64,000 nucleotides of DNA from Phycisphaerae bacterium (lineage in GTDB: Bacteria; Planctomycetota; Phycisphaerae; Tepidisphaerales; Tepidisphaeraceae): assembly GCA_026004655.1 (NCBI GenBank), contig BPJO01000018.1, positions 1 through 64,000 on the forward strand, read 5' to 3'. This document shows positions 48,062 through 57,184 of this stretch, piece after piece (within the stretch, counting starts at the first letter, position 1; each line of letters opens with the position of its first letter). The position numbers and the translations under genes were made by a program. The notes beneath the pieces were generated by a model. The model was not told where the DNA came from, did not search any database, and saw nothing but the letters and a program-made list of their open reading frames with translations.

Positions 48062-48457
48062 GTAAGCTCCAAAAAAAAATGCAACAGTGTTTCGATAATT
48101 CTGCCCGTACCCGCTTTGACCTGACAACTGTCTCGAATCGGGACAGTTCAGTCCTTGGGGGTTGTGTGTTTGGTGCAGATCATCTGAATCACTGTTGCTC
48201 GATTCGATTCAATCAAGTCCCTGTATTATCCAGATTTCATGAAAATCGACAAGCGCAAATCGGCGAGGGTAGCAGAAAGTAGAATCTCGCAGATAGCGTG
48301 ATTCAGCGTTGACGGAGAAAACTCTGGATGCCATCCTCACCTTGCCAGTTGCTTTTTTTGGGCTCGGGATATTGTCCGATGCTCATTTTATTGGACAAAC
48401 CTGATGGATTCACTCCCCCTTCCGATTGTATAGTATAAGCCTTGTTGGCGAACACGG
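48062..48457. other. asd-mrdA divergent intergenic region
   Basis: 396 bases with no recognised gene. It contains a 9-bp hairpin at 48126-48148, placed in the asd leader, and an AT-rich TATAGTATAA block at 48430-48438 that could be the mrdA -10 region. A 36-codon open frame at 48328-48438 includes LILLDKPDGFTPP, faintly like the start of TruB pseudouridine synthases, but it is too short to call. Confidence 0.45.
48126..48148 (-). promoter_or_regulatory. Leader hairpin upstream of asd
   Basis: AACTGTCTC (48126-48134) and GGGACAGTT (48140-48148) pair over 9 positions with one G-U around a 5-base loop, about 65 bases before the asd start. No T-run follows on the asd strand, so attenuation is not evident; it may be an operator or mRNA structure. 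Confidence 0.35.
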
Positions 48458-50719
48458 ATGTTCGAACGTCGTTTAAAAACACTGCTTATTCTCTTCACGC
48501 TAATCAGCGTCGTCCTGATTGTTCGCACCGCCATCATTCAGGTGGTGGAAAAATCATATTGGGAAACTGAATCCAGCCGTATCATGGAGGACCAGACCCT
48601 GATTCCTACGAGCCGGGGTAGGATACTGGACTGTAAAGGACGAGAAATCGCGATTGATTCTCCGTGCATTGATGTTGCAGTGGATTATCGTGCCATTCTT
48701 TTTGAGCCGGATCCCGGTTGGATGAGACGTCTTGCGATCGAACGGCTGAAAACCGGCGATAGCGGATTTCTACTCAAACCTCGTGCCAGACGCACCGAGC
48801 TGATCGATGCGGAGGTGGCGGTCATTCGACGACAGATCGATCGGATGTGGCATACCCTCGCGAGATTGGCCGGCAAGACCGATGAAGAAATGGATGAGCA
48901 GAGGCGTCAGATCATCCGTTTGGTCGAAACCCGCCGACGAATCGTCTGGTACAACCGGTATGAACGGGCTTTGCAAAGCAAACAGGACTCGCCAAACAAT
49001 CCATGGTACGCCTGGTTGCTCGGGGAGGGATCTCAGAAAGTGAACATCGATGACTTTGATGTTACGGTAGCCGAGCAGTTGCAAAAACACGTCATTCTGC
49101 CCAACGTGGATTATGCGGTTCGGAATGAGCTGGCGCGTGAAATCGAACAATACCCCGGGTTGGAACTGAAGGAAGGGATTGTCCGACAATACCCGTATGG
49201 GTCGGTTGGCTGTCATGTCATCGGGACATTAAAACCGGTGGACCGTGACGAATTGGTCGACCGAGAGACACGACAAAACCAAACGCTCGAGGAACGGTTG
49301 CGCAACTATCGTCTTTCAGACCGGATCGGACGGGAAGGTCTGGAACTGCTCCTGGAGGATCGACTTCGCGGCACCCGTGGCATGGAAATCAGCGACGGAA
49401 CGGGAGAAGTCGTCCGACGGATCGAACCACAGCCGGGACAGGACGTTCGGACGAGCATCGATATCGTTCTGACTGCATCGATCGAAGAAGCGTTCAAGAA
49501 CGTCCCGATCCGCGCCCACAATGCCTCACCGGTCGATTGGGTCCAAATCCCCGGTGCTGCGGTGGTGATCGATATCGCGACCGCTCAAGTAAGGGCCTTG
49601 GTTTCTTATCCGACTTATGACCTAAATCAGTATGAACAACTCTACCCGAAATTATCCAGAGATCTGATCAATCAGCCTTTTCTGAATCGAGCAACCCGGG
49701 CTGCGATCGAACCGGGTTCGACCATCAAAGTGTTGATCGGGCTGGCGGCGATCACCGACGGATTGATCGGACCTCACGATACAATCGAATGTAGCGGTTA
49801 TCTGAAACTCGACGGACAAACCTTCACTCAGTTTGCGCGTTGTTGGACGATGAGCCAATTCGGAGTCGGACACCACCGAGTCCCTTCAAGCTACCCTCAC
49901 CCGACCGGTTTTTTAACCTTTGCTGACGCGATCGAACGTTCTTGTAACGTCTACTTCGAGACGCTGGGAGACCGGATGGGCGTGGGACGGATTCGTAACT
50001 GGTTGTCTCAGTTTGGGTTAGGTCAGGTGACGGGGATCGGTCTTCGTGAATCCTCCGGACGTCTGCCCGAAGAAGAGGACCTGCCTCGTTCTCGACGTCG
50101 TGCTACCGCGTGGTTTGCTGCCATCGGACAAGGGCAGATCGCCGCAACACCGATTCAGATCGCCAACGTGGCTGCGACCATTGGTCGAAACGGGGTCTGG
50201 AAACGTCCGACTCTCCTGACCGATGGATATCCCAACATCCCGTATAACGGTCCGAACGTGCGCGATCTGCATTTATCCCCCGAAGCCTTAGTAGAAGCGC
50301 GTCGGGGAATGATCAATGTGGTCCAAGGGGGAGCGGGGACAGGAACGTCAGCGGCGTTGCCGCCTCTGACGGTTGCGGGGAAGACCGGATCGGCCCAACC
50401 CTCCCTGCTAGCCATTCCCCGCACGAGTCCGTCGGGTGAACTGATCCGGGATGATAAGGGACGAACCTTTTATGAAAAATTGAAACTCGGCACCCATTCC
50501 ACCCCCAATCCACTGGCACCGTGGTACCGGGGGATCGGAGAAAAGGAAGATAGGGTGAACTCTCACGCCTGGATGATGGTGTTAGCCCCTGCCGAGCAAC
50601 CGAAACTCGCGATAGCGGTGATGATCCCGTATGGGGGAGGTGGGGGATTGGCTGCGGGCACGGTCGTTCACCGAATCCTTGAAGCCTGTGTCGAACAAGG
50701 CTACCTTCCTGCCCAATAG
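48458..50719 (+). CDS. mrdA: Penicillin-binding protein 2 (elongation transpeptidase)
   Basis: Class B monofunctional transpeptidase that cross-links peptidoglycan during cell elongation with RodA. One N-terminal membrane helix (LLILFTLISVVLIVRTAII), then the non-catalytic dimerisation domain (TSRGRILDCKGREIAID) with an unusually long insert of about 130 residues (roughly 75-215). Catalytic motifs: SxxK as EPGSTIKVL (S421, K424), SxN as ERSCNVYFE (S495), KTG as VAGKTGSAQ (K642). 753 residues, about 120 longer than E. coli PBP2. First gene of mrdA-DUF3592-rodA. It indicates that this lineage makes peptidoglycan. Confidence 0.95.
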   Translation: MFERRLKTLLILFTLISVVLIVRTAIIQVVEKSYWETESSRIMEDQTLIPTSRGRILDCKGREIAIDSPCIDVAVDYRAILFEPDPGWMRRLAIERLKTGDSGFLLKPRARRTELIDAEVAVIRRQIDRMWHTLARLAGKTDEEMDEQRRQIIRLVETRRRIVWYNRYERALQSKQDSPNNPWYAWLLGEGSQKVNIDDFDVTVAEQLQKHVILPNVDYAVRNELAREIEQYPGLELKEGIVRQYPYGSVGCHVIGTLKPVDRDELVDRETRQNQTLEERLRNYRLSDRIGREGLELLLEDRLRGTRGMEISDGTGEVVRRIEPQPGQDVRTSIDIVLTASIEEAFKNVPIRAHNASPVDWVQIPGAAVVIDIATAQVRALVSYPTYDLNQYEQLYPKLSRDLINQPFLNRATRAAIEPGSTIKVLIGLAAITDGLIGPHDTIECSGYLKLDGQTFTQFARCWTMSQFGVGHHRVPSSYPHPTGFLTFADAIERSCNVYFETLGDRMGVGRIRNWLSQFGLGQVTGIGLRESSGRLPEEEDLPRSRRRATAWFAAIGQGQIAATPIQIANVAATIGRNGVWKRPTLLTDGYPNIPYNGPNVRDLHLSPEALVEARRGMINVVQGGAGTGTSAALPPLTVAGKTGSAQPSLLAIPRTSPSGELIRDDKGRTFYEKLKLGTHSTPNPLAPWYRGIGEKEDRVNSHAWMMVLAPAEQPKLAIAVMIPYGGGGGLAAGTVVHRILEACVEQGYLPAQ

Positions 50720-50753
50720 ACATTCTGTTTTCCTGCGGGAGGGTAAGAAACCG

Positions 50754-51467
50754 ATGAACATCTCGACACAAGAGCCCTTCAAACGCCTGTTGACCCGTTC
50801 CTGGATGGAAATGCCCGTCCGTCCATGGCTGGCGGTGACCGGATTGATGTTGTTAGCGGCGTTGGGGATCGGGATTTATAACTTCCGCACCGCTATCGAA
50901 GAACGCAGATTGATCCGATCGGGAACTCCTGTCCAAGCCGTCGTGGTGGACCTCGGGCGTGATACCCGCCAAATGCCCCGAGACGAACCGGTCCGGGTGA
51001 CACTGGAGTATACGATCCCCGGGACCCAAAAAACGATCCGGTCCGAGCGTATGATCCACCGACAGACCGGGGGGCTGATCCGTCTACGGGATCAGATTCC
51101 GATCAGGTTTGATCCTGAATCGCCGGAGGTCTGGACAGCCCGGACCGAACCCCCACCGTTTTTGCAATCCATGACGGTCCCTTTGGCGTTGATCCCGGTC
51201 GTTTTGATCAGCGGTCTGGTGACGTTTTTGCACCGACAACGGGTGATCCGAGTGATCCGGAAGGGTTCGATTCAAAAGGCGGGTGTGGTTTCGATTCGTC
51301 AGCCCCCTCTGGCTCCTCTAAGCAAACAACTCGGAGTGACGCTGGAACAGGATCGGACGGTGCGTTCGTTGTATTGGCCCAACCGGCTTGGCCAGGTGCG
51401 GGTCGGCGATGTGATTGATGTCCGGACGGACGGGAAACGGGTCTTTGCCGTACGGGCATATGAGTGA
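50754..51467 (+). CDS. DUF3592-type membrane protein between mrdA and rodA
   Basis: 237 residues from ATG 50754 (GGGAGG upstream). Two membrane helices: WLAVTGLMLLAALGIGIYNF and MTVPLALIPVVLISGLVTFL. Between them is a periplasmic beta domain of about 110 residues with GTPVQAVVVDLGRD, VRVTLEYTIPGTQKTIRSER and IPIRFDPESPEVWTART, the DUF3592 pattern; a second beta segment follows the last helix. Its position inside the elongasome pair suggests a link to cell-wall growth, but the domain is widespread and its function is unknown. Confidence 0.75.
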   Translation: MNISTQEPFKRLLTRSWMEMPVRPWLAVTGLMLLAALGIGIYNFRTAIEERRLIRSGTPVQAVVVDLGRDTRQMPRDEPVRVTLEYTIPGTQKTIRSERMIHRQTGGLIRLRDQIPIRFDPESPEVWTARTEPPPFLQSMTVPLALIPVVLISGLVTFLHRQRVIRVIRKGSIQKAGVVSIRQPPLAPLSKQLGVTLEQDRTVRSLYWPNRLGQVRVGDVIDVRTDGKRVFAVRAYE

Positions 51468-51494
51468 ACGATTTATCCGATCGAATCCCGAGTT

Positions 51495-52676
51495 ATGAGC
51501 ATACCGGCAAGGAAGCTTCGACAGTTAGCGTTGTCACAGAACTGGCCGATCCTGGTTTCGGTGGGAATCTTGTCTTGTCTGGGGGTTTTGACGTTGTGGT
51601 CTGACGACCCGTCTGCAGGACAGAAACAGCTTATTTTTTTCGTGATCGCCGCCGGGTGTATGGCGGCATTCCAGGCAGTGGATTATCGAATCATCGGTAA
51701 GTACGCAGGATGGTTTTACATCGGATCGGCTTTGCTGATTATGTATACGGTTCTGGGGAGCATGCTCGGGGGTGTGCCGGGTGTTAGCAAGCGCAACGGC
51801 GCATTCAACTGGATCGACTTTGGTCCGTTGGCCCTTCAACCGGCAGAACTGATGAAAGTCGCGTTCGTGATGGTCATGGCTCGGTACTTGAGATTTCGGT
51901 CTAACTATCGCACGCTGCAGGGGTTGGTTCCCCCTTTTCTGCTTGCAGCATTTCCGATTGTGCTGATCCTCAAACAACCCGATCTAGGGACAGCGTTGGT
52001 GTTTATCCCCACCTTATTTGCCATGCTGTTTATTGCCGGGGCAAGGCTAAAGCACCTGCTCGGGGTGGTGGGCATGGGCGTGGCACTTCTGCCGCTGATC
52101 TGGCTCAGCGGATTGCCCGGGGTTCCTGTTTTCGAGCACCTTCCTTCGATCGTCAAGGAATACCAGAGAGACCGTGTGTACGCGATGTTTTCCAACGACC
52201 CGGACGTCGAATCCATCGGGACGGGAATGCAGCAATACCGGGCGTTGGTCGCCATGGGCAGCGGCGGACTATTCGGCAAAGGGATCGGAGAAATCCAAGC
52301 CGGGGAACGCGTCCCGGAACGACGCAATGACATGATCTTTGCCTTGATTGGCGAACAATTCGGATTCATCGGTTCGTTCGTGGTCATCGCCGCTTATCTG
52401 GTCATCATTTTTGTAGGACTGGAAATCGCAGGTAGTACGCGCGAACCGTTCGGGCGACTGGTCGCGGTTGGGATTATTACCCTGTTAGCCGGACAAACAT
52501 TTATTAATCTGATGGTCGCAACCAAGCTCATGCCGGTCACCGGGGTCACGCTTCCTTTTGTCTCATCGGGGGGAAGTTCTCTGATCGCCAGCTTTATGAT
52601 CATCGGTCTACTGATCAACATCGGTCAGAGACGACCGATCGTGATGGGCGACGAAGCCTTCGAGTTCCGCGACTGA
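51495..52676 (+). CDS. rodA: RodA/FtsW (SEDS) peptidoglycan polymerase
   Basis: Integral membrane glycosyltransferase polymerising lipid II, partner of the upstream PBP2. About ten membrane helices over 393 residues. SEDS hallmarks: WIDFGPLALQPAELMKVAFV, KQPDLGTALVFIPTLFAMLF with the catalytic Asp of the PDLGT motif, GSGGLFGKGIGEIQAGERVP, ERRNDMIFALIGEQFGFIG, and TLPFVSSGGSSLIASFMIIG. Pairing with mrdA favours RodA over FtsW. The start is 27 bases after the DUF3592 gene. Convergent with the next gene; only 5 bases separate the stops. Confidence 0.95.
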   Translation: MSIPARKLRQLALSQNWPILVSVGILSCLGVLTLWSDDPSAGQKQLIFFVIAAGCMAAFQAVDYRIIGKYAGWFYIGSALLIMYTVLGSMLGGVPGVSKRNGAFNWIDFGPLALQPAELMKVAFVMVMARYLRFRSNYRTLQGLVPPFLLAAFPIVLILKQPDLGTALVFIPTLFAMLFIAGARLKHLLGVVGMGVALLPLIWLSGLPGVPVFEHLPSIVKEYQRDRVYAMFSNDPDVESIGTGMQQYRALVAMGSGGLFGKGIGEIQAGERVPERRNDMIFALIGEQFGFIGSFVVIAAYLVIIFVGLEIAGSTREPFGRLVAVGIITLLAGQTFINLMVATKLMPVTGVTLPFVSSGGSSLIASFMIIGLLINIGQRRPIVMGDEAFEFRD

Positions 52677-52681
52677 ACCGG

Positions 52682-53686
52682 TTATCGATCAAAATAACGT
52701 TTCAGAACCGCCCGTCGGTCAGGGGGTAGATCATCAGGAAAAAAACCGACGGATGCTGAAGTTTCGAGGTGATCCATGGTGTCTGTGGATGTTTTCCACG
52801 AACTAGTCACCGTTTTTTCAACCGTATCCGACACCCCGGCACCTATTTTCGGATCGGAATCGACCCCTGAAAATGAATCTGATTCCCGCCCTGCTGTTTT
52901 AGACCCGATCACGATCGAATCGGATTCGATGGAACTCGGATCGGATAAACGGTTCCCGATGGCTGATATCCATTCGGTTTGAGTCCCCCTCGGATCCTGC
53001 CCTGATCCGGTCGCGTCCCGGGACCCGTTTTCGGGTCGTTTTGAATCCTCTGAAGCCGCGATCCGGGGTATTTCAACCACTTCGGGCACAAGGGATTCTC
53101 CCCTCCCCGACATTCTGACCGGTTGTGGGCTTATCTCGGTATGAGAGAAGGATGAGTTGGGCATAACTGTCAATAGACGGGTTTCTGGGTCATTTTGAGA
53201 TGTTTGTTGTTGAATCGAACCGAATAAACCGTGGGTCATTCCGACGGCTAGTACCGCCAGCCAGACCGACAGATGAACTCGCCCGGGGTACCTACCCAAT
53301 AGCGTGGGAAAAATCAGATTTTTTGCCCGGTTTTCTGCTTGGTGCACGATGATTTGGTCCCACACATCGTGGCTGGTGTGGACAAACCACGCGGTAGCCA
53401 GGAGGTCGTTGGTTTGATTGAGACGATCCAGTTGCTGGGCCGTCTGTGCGAGGGTCACCGGGGAAGAAAAGCACCATCGAATCACTCCGGCCGTCAGAGC
53501 AATCGTCAAAACCGTTTGATAAGGGTTCAACTTCTGCCAACCCAGGATTTGGCCAACAATCAAGAGAATGCCTACGATGAAAACGACGATCCCTGCGGTC
53601 AGGGTAGCATCGAGCAAACGACCGATTTGCTGTTTTCGACAGGCACGAATCAAAGCCTTTTCGAGATATAGATTCGACCCGTTCAT
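52682..53686 (-). CDS. Unrecognised membrane protein with long Ser/Asp-rich tail
   Basis: 334 residues. Two N-terminal membrane helices (about 27-48 and 58-80) and a third near 140 (VHLSVWLAVLAVGMTHGLFG). Between helices is LAQTAQQLDRLNQTNDLLAT, resembling the cytosolic helical part of some planctomycete membrane proteins of unknown role. The C-terminal half (about 170-310) is low-complexity, rich in Ser, Asp, Glu and Thr, and ends FFPDDLPPDRRAVLKRYFDR. I do not recognise a family. It is followed by nothing on this strand; the TPR gene is 12 bases upstream, so the two are probably cotranscribed. Confidence 0.7.
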   Translation of the reverse strand: MNGSNLYLEKALIRACRKQQIGRLLDATLTAGIVVFIVGILLIVGQILGWQKLNPYQTVLTIALTAGVIRWCFSSPVTLAQTAQQLDRLNQTNDLLATAWFVHTSHDVWDQIIVHQAENRAKNLIFPTLLGRYPGRVHLSVWLAVLAVGMTHGLFGSIQQQTSQNDPETRLLTVMPNSSFSHTEISPQPVRMSGRGESLVPEVVEIPRIAASEDSKRPENGSRDATGSGQDPRGTQTEWISAIGNRLSDPSSIESDSIVIGSKTAGRESDSFSGVDSDPKIGAGVSDTVEKTVTSSWKTSTDTMDHLETSASVGFFPDDLPPDRRAVLKRYFDR

Positions 53687-53698
53687 GATCCCACCATA

Positions 53699-54364
53699 TC
53701 AGATGTCACCGGAACCACACTGTTGGCGTAATTCCTGCACGAGTTCCGCGACACACTCAAGATGCGGATTCACTTCCAACGCCTTTTCGTAAGCTTGCTT
53801 GGCTTCGTGGAGTCTTCCTAATGCCAGATAAGCATGTCCCAACCCGCTCCAGGCGCCAAAATGCAAGGGCATGAGTTTAACCACTTTTTTTGCATCGGCG
53901 ATGGATTCTTCGTACCGTTCGGCGAGGTAATGTGCAATCGCTCGTTGGTTATAAGCCTCGGCAAAATCAGGAGAAAGCTCAATTGCGCGGTTCAAATGTC
54001 GGATCGCCTGGTCGAGTTGTTGACGATTCAGCGCTTCTGCCCCCCGGGCTAGACATTTATTGGCTTCTTCACAAGCCCCTCCCCGGAACCAGATCTGCCA
54101 CATCGCGTGCTCGGCCATTTGCACGACCATGCGGTCTTCATCCATTAATTTACGTTGTAATTCGGGAAGACAACAGGATTGCCCGATCAGTCCGACCGCC
54201 AAAGCCGCGATCTTTCGGGCGTCGCAGTCATCGCATTTCAGAAAATCGAGAACCTGATCGCTGGTCCAGTTGGATTTAAGGGTCCGCATCAGTCGGTCCC
54301 AATCCTGGGCCTCTAGAACCGGTTGAAGGATTTGAACGAATTGTTTCGGATCCACTTCTGCCAC
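53699..54364 (-). CDS. TPR-repeat protein with N-terminal HEAT-like segment
   Basis: 221 residues, soluble. The first about 95 residues form helices with a HEAT-like pair (ARKIAALAVGLIGQSCCLPE, RMVVQMAEHAMWQIWFRGG). From about 100 onward come three TPR units: CLARGAEALNRQQLDQAIRH, AEAYNQRAIAHYLAERYEES and GAWSGLGHAYLALGRLHEAK. This looks like a protein-protein interaction scaffold; partners are unknown. It is probably in one transcript with the membrane protein immediately downstream. Confidence 0.85.
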   Translation of the reverse strand: MAEVDPKQFVQILQPVLEAQDWDRLMRTLKSNWTSDQVLDFLKCDDCDARKIAALAVGLIGQSCCLPELQRKLMDEDRMVVQMAEHAMWQIWFRGGACEEANKCLARGAEALNRQQLDQAIRHLNRAIELSPDFAEAYNQRAIAHYLAERYEESIADAKKVVKLMPLHFGAWSGLGHAYLALGRLHEAKQAYEKALEVNPHLECVAELVQELRQQCGSGDI

Positions 54365-54430
54365 GAATGTACTTGTTTTCCGCCCGATTGTAGGCTTGCT
54401 TCCACCTGGTCAGCCAAATAATCTTAACAA

Positions 54431-54640
54431 TCATTGACCCGGGACAGCCCGACGGCTTTCAAGATCAGTCGTTCGTTCCTGTTGGGCGAGTCGGGCTTCG
54501 GGGGAGAATGGATCGGCGTAATATCCCCGTCGTTTGGCAGGGGTATCCCCGAGTGGGGTGTAGTTGTATCCGGTTTCCAGCTTGCGGGTCGAGCACCCGA
54601 GGATTCCAAACAGACATAAAACCAGAATCAAGGATCGCAT
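54431..54640 (-). CDS. Short lipoprotein
   Basis: 69 residues with a type II signal peptide: MRSLILVLCLFGILG followed by Cys16 (lipobox GILGC). The mature part is about 54 residues, polar and rich in Arg, Pro and Tyr (TGYNYTPLGDTPAKRRGYY), ending ESRRAVPGQ. No known domain. Divergent from the ABC-transporter operon with about 150 bases between. Function unknown; the strong signal peptide makes it a real gene. Confidence 0.7.
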   Translation of the reverse strand: MRSLILVLCLFGILGCSTRKLETGYNYTPLGDTPAKRRGYYADPFSPEARLAQQERTTDLESRRAVPGQ

Positions 54641-54793
54641 GGACCCAAATGTAGCCGAATTGATTAAGAATCGCTATTCATCCCTGGGTTGCAAAAGCTA
54701 TTTTAGTGTCATATACAGACGCAACTGATTTGCATTTTTTATCTGATGTCGTCTAAACTCCAGTCCGCACCGTATAACAGTTACAACAATTAC

Positions 54794-55471
54794 ATGAGTC
54801 TTCGGATTCAACATCTTCAAAAAACCTACCAGGCTCCGGACGGGGCAAAGGTTCCAGTGCTTCGGATCCCGCGGTTTGAAGTCCCCGCCGGTCAGCAGAT
54901 CGCGCTACTCGGGGGAAGCGGGTCCGGGAAAACCACCCTTTTACACACCATTGCAGGGATCGTCACTCCTGATTCAGGTCAGGTGCTGATTACCACCCCC
55001 GCCGGACAGGTAGACCTGACCCAACTCACCGAAGCCGAACGTGACGTATTCCGGGGTAAGCACATCGGATACATCTTCCAAACCCACCACCTGCTCCAGG
55101 GATTCACTGCCTTGGAAAATGTGCTGTTGGGCATGAGCTTTACGAACCGTCGGGTAGACCGGGAATGGGCGAGACACCTTCTTCATGAGGTCGGACTTGA
55201 CGACCGACTTGATTATAAACCCGCAAAACTGTCGGTCGGTCAGCAGCAACGGGTCGCTGTCGCTAGGGCTTTGGCGAATCGACCTCAACTGGTCTTGGCC
55301 GATGAACCGACCGGCGCCCTGGACCCGACCAATGCCCAACAGGTCCTTCAACTGATCCGTCAGCTTTGTAATGAAGTCGGCGCGTCCCTGATTATGGTCA
55401 CCCATGATCATGACCTGTCCCGACAATTCGAACACGTCGTCGATCTGAAGGAGTTGAATACCCCGTCATGA
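54794..55471 (+). CDS. ABC transporter ATP-binding protein (LolD/MacB type)
   Basis: 225 residues from ATG 54794 (MSLRIQHLQKTY); an upstream in-frame start at 54746 adds 16 polar residues. Walker A LLGGSGSGKTTLL, Q-loop FQTHHLLQGFTALENVLLGM, signature LSVGQQQRVAVARAL, Walker B LVLADEPTGALD and switch His in MVTHDHD. The family drives MacB/LolCDE-like permeases that work on periplasmic substrates rather than pumping through a pore. Its stop overlaps the permease start by 4 bases (ATGA), so the pair is coupled. Confidence 0.94.
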   Translation: MSLRIQHLQKTYQAPDGAKVPVLRIPRFEVPAGQQIALLGGSGSGKTTLLHTIAGIVTPDSGQVLITTPAGQVDLTQLTEAERDVFRGKHIGYIFQTHHLLQGFTALENVLLGMSFTNRRVDREWARHLLHEVGLDDRLDYKPAKLSVGQQQRVAVARALANRPQLVLADEPTGALDPTNAQQVLQLIRQLCNEVGASLIMVTHDHDLSRQFEHVVDLKELNTPS

Positions 55472-57180
55472 ACCTGTTTCAGATCATTCTCAAACAACTT
55501 CGTCAACGGTCACTTTCGACCGTGTTGACTATCATTTCCGTTGCGCTAGGTGTTGCACTGGCTACGGCGATCCTGATCATTCAGCGTGAAGGGGACAAGT
55601 TGTTCGGACAAACCGAATACGGGTATGACATTATCCTCGGTCCCAAAGGATCCAAACTGCAGTTGGTTCTGAACAACGTTTATCAGGTGTCCGAAGCTCA
55701 ATCCACCATTCCGTATCGGGTCTATACCGACCTGGCGACACGATTACGACGGGATGTCAGCTGGGCTATTCCGATCCAGACCGGAGACACTTACCGTGGG
55801 GTCAAACTGCTAGCGACCCAACCCAAGATCTTTGAGACTCCCCAACTCACCGAAGCACGTCAACAAGTCCAGCAGACGTTTGTCAACGCCAGGTCGTTGA
55901 TTGAACCCCTTGCCAACCCGAAAACTATCTCGTCACTACCCGTTCCGCCCGATTCCCCTTTGTTTCCCAAGCTTTTTCTGTTGCAACAGGAACTGGACAC
56001 GTTGGTGGTCCGATGCAGACCTTTTGACTTTGAAATCCCCTACCTGCTGGAGTCTGCATCTTCCACGGCTGCGCTGATGGTAGACGCCTTGGCCACGTCC
56101 AATGACATCGCAGGATTGAACCGACTGGCTGATCGATGTCTGGATCAGATCGGTGGCGCGTTGGCGTTGATCGGGGGTCCGATCGAACCCAAACCCGGGA
56201 AACAGTTCGTCTTAGCCCAAGGACGGGGATTTGAGATCGATCGATTTGAATGCGTGGTCGGATCCGAAACTGCTGAAAAGCTCGGACTCAAGATCGGAGA
56301 CACCTTCCATGCCACCCACGGCGCTTCAGGAGAAACCGGTTCGGCCAACGAAGATCACCATGAAGAACAGTGGGTCGTGGTGGGGGTTCTGGAACCGACA
56401 CAGACGGCCTTTGACCGGGTAATCCTCATCCCCTTGACCGGAACCTTTGCCATTCCCGAACACGGTCAGGCGATGCAAGCCATGTCCCAAGCGACGGCCG
56501 AGTATGACGCTTCGGTCTCCGGTGCGACCGGTTCAAAACCTCAGTCACCAGAATCACATGACGAACATGATCACCATGACCACGCGTATCACCTTCAAAA
56601 CGGAAGAATCGTCCTGGAAGTGCCCCGGGAAACCTGGAAACTTTCCTCGATTCTAGTCCGATCCAGGGGTGGACAGTCCGCCATGAACTTGCTTTGGAAC
56701 TACCGACAGACCCCCGATGCCATGGCCGTCAACCCTGCGTCGGAAATGCGAGAGTTCAGTCAAACCTTTTTACGGGGATCGAGTTTGGTGCTTTTGCTTC
56801 TATCGGTATTGGTCTCGGTCGTCGCAGCGGTGTCGATTCTGGTCAGCATTTACAACTCGATCGCGTCCCGAAGAAAGGAAATCGCGATTCTCAGGGCTTT
56901 AGGTGCGACACGTCGGCGAATTTTGACTATCATTTGTTTCGAAGCCGGTACCATTGGGATGATCGGTTCGATAGTGGGAATGTTGCTCGGGATAGGATTG
57001 GCGGCCGGGGCTTCGGTCACGCTGGATCGGATGATGGGAGAAGGGTTAAACTGGGCAACGTTGGGAACATCAGAATTGATTTATCTTGTTTCGGCAGTCG
57101 GATTATCATTGCTGGCAGGTCTGGTCCCCGCCCTTAAGGCGTATTCAACCAGTGTAGCAGAGAATCTCGTTTCGGAGTAA
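55468..57180 (+). CDS. MacB/FtsX-type ABC permease with a His-rich periplasmic loop
   Basis: 570 residues. Helix 1 is near residues 16-36; a large periplasmic MacB_PCD-like domain covers about 40-420; three helices at the C-terminus include SLVLLLLSVLVSVVAAVSIL and the FtsX motif SRRKEIAILRALGATRRRIL. At about 357-375 the periplasmic domain has the cluster ESHDEHDHHDHAYH, eight His or Asp ligands in a row, a likely divalent-metal site. This type of permease acts mechanically on periplasmic partners. It is followed by two DUF3299-like proteins, which suggests a metal-related or lipoprotein-related system; see findings. Confidence 0.9.
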   Translation: MNLFQIILKQLRQRSLSTVLTIISVALGVALATAILIIQREGDKLFGQTEYGYDIILGPKGSKLQLVLNNVYQVSEAQSTIPYRVYTDLATRLRRDVSWAIPIQTGDTYRGVKLLATQPKIFETPQLTEARQQVQQTFVNARSLIEPLANPKTISSLPVPPDSPLFPKLFLLQQELDTLVVRCRPFDFEIPYLLESASSTAALMVDALATSNDIAGLNRLADRCLDQIGGALALIGGPIEPKPGKQFVLAQGRGFEIDRFECVVGSETAEKLGLKIGDTFHATHGASGETGSANEDHHEEQWVVVGVLEPTQTAFDRVILIPLTGTFAIPEHGQAMQAMSQATAEYDASVSGATGSKPQSPESHDEHDHHDHAYHLQNGRIVLEVPRETWKLSSILVRSRGGQSAMNLLWNYRQTPDAMAVNPASEMREFSQTFLRGSSLVLLLLSVLVSVVAAVSILVSIYNSIASRRKEIAILRALGATRRRILTIICFEAGTIGMIGSIVGMLLGIGLAAGASVTLDRMMGEGLNWATLGTSELIYLVSAVGLSLLAGLVPALKAYSTSVAENLVSE

Positions 57181-57184
57181 TCGT

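Noticed and set aside
48328-48438. 36-codon ORF resembling the first residues of TruB (LILLDKPDGF)
   Set aside because: Too short, no continuation in any frame, and weak ribosome-binding site; chance resemblance is likely.
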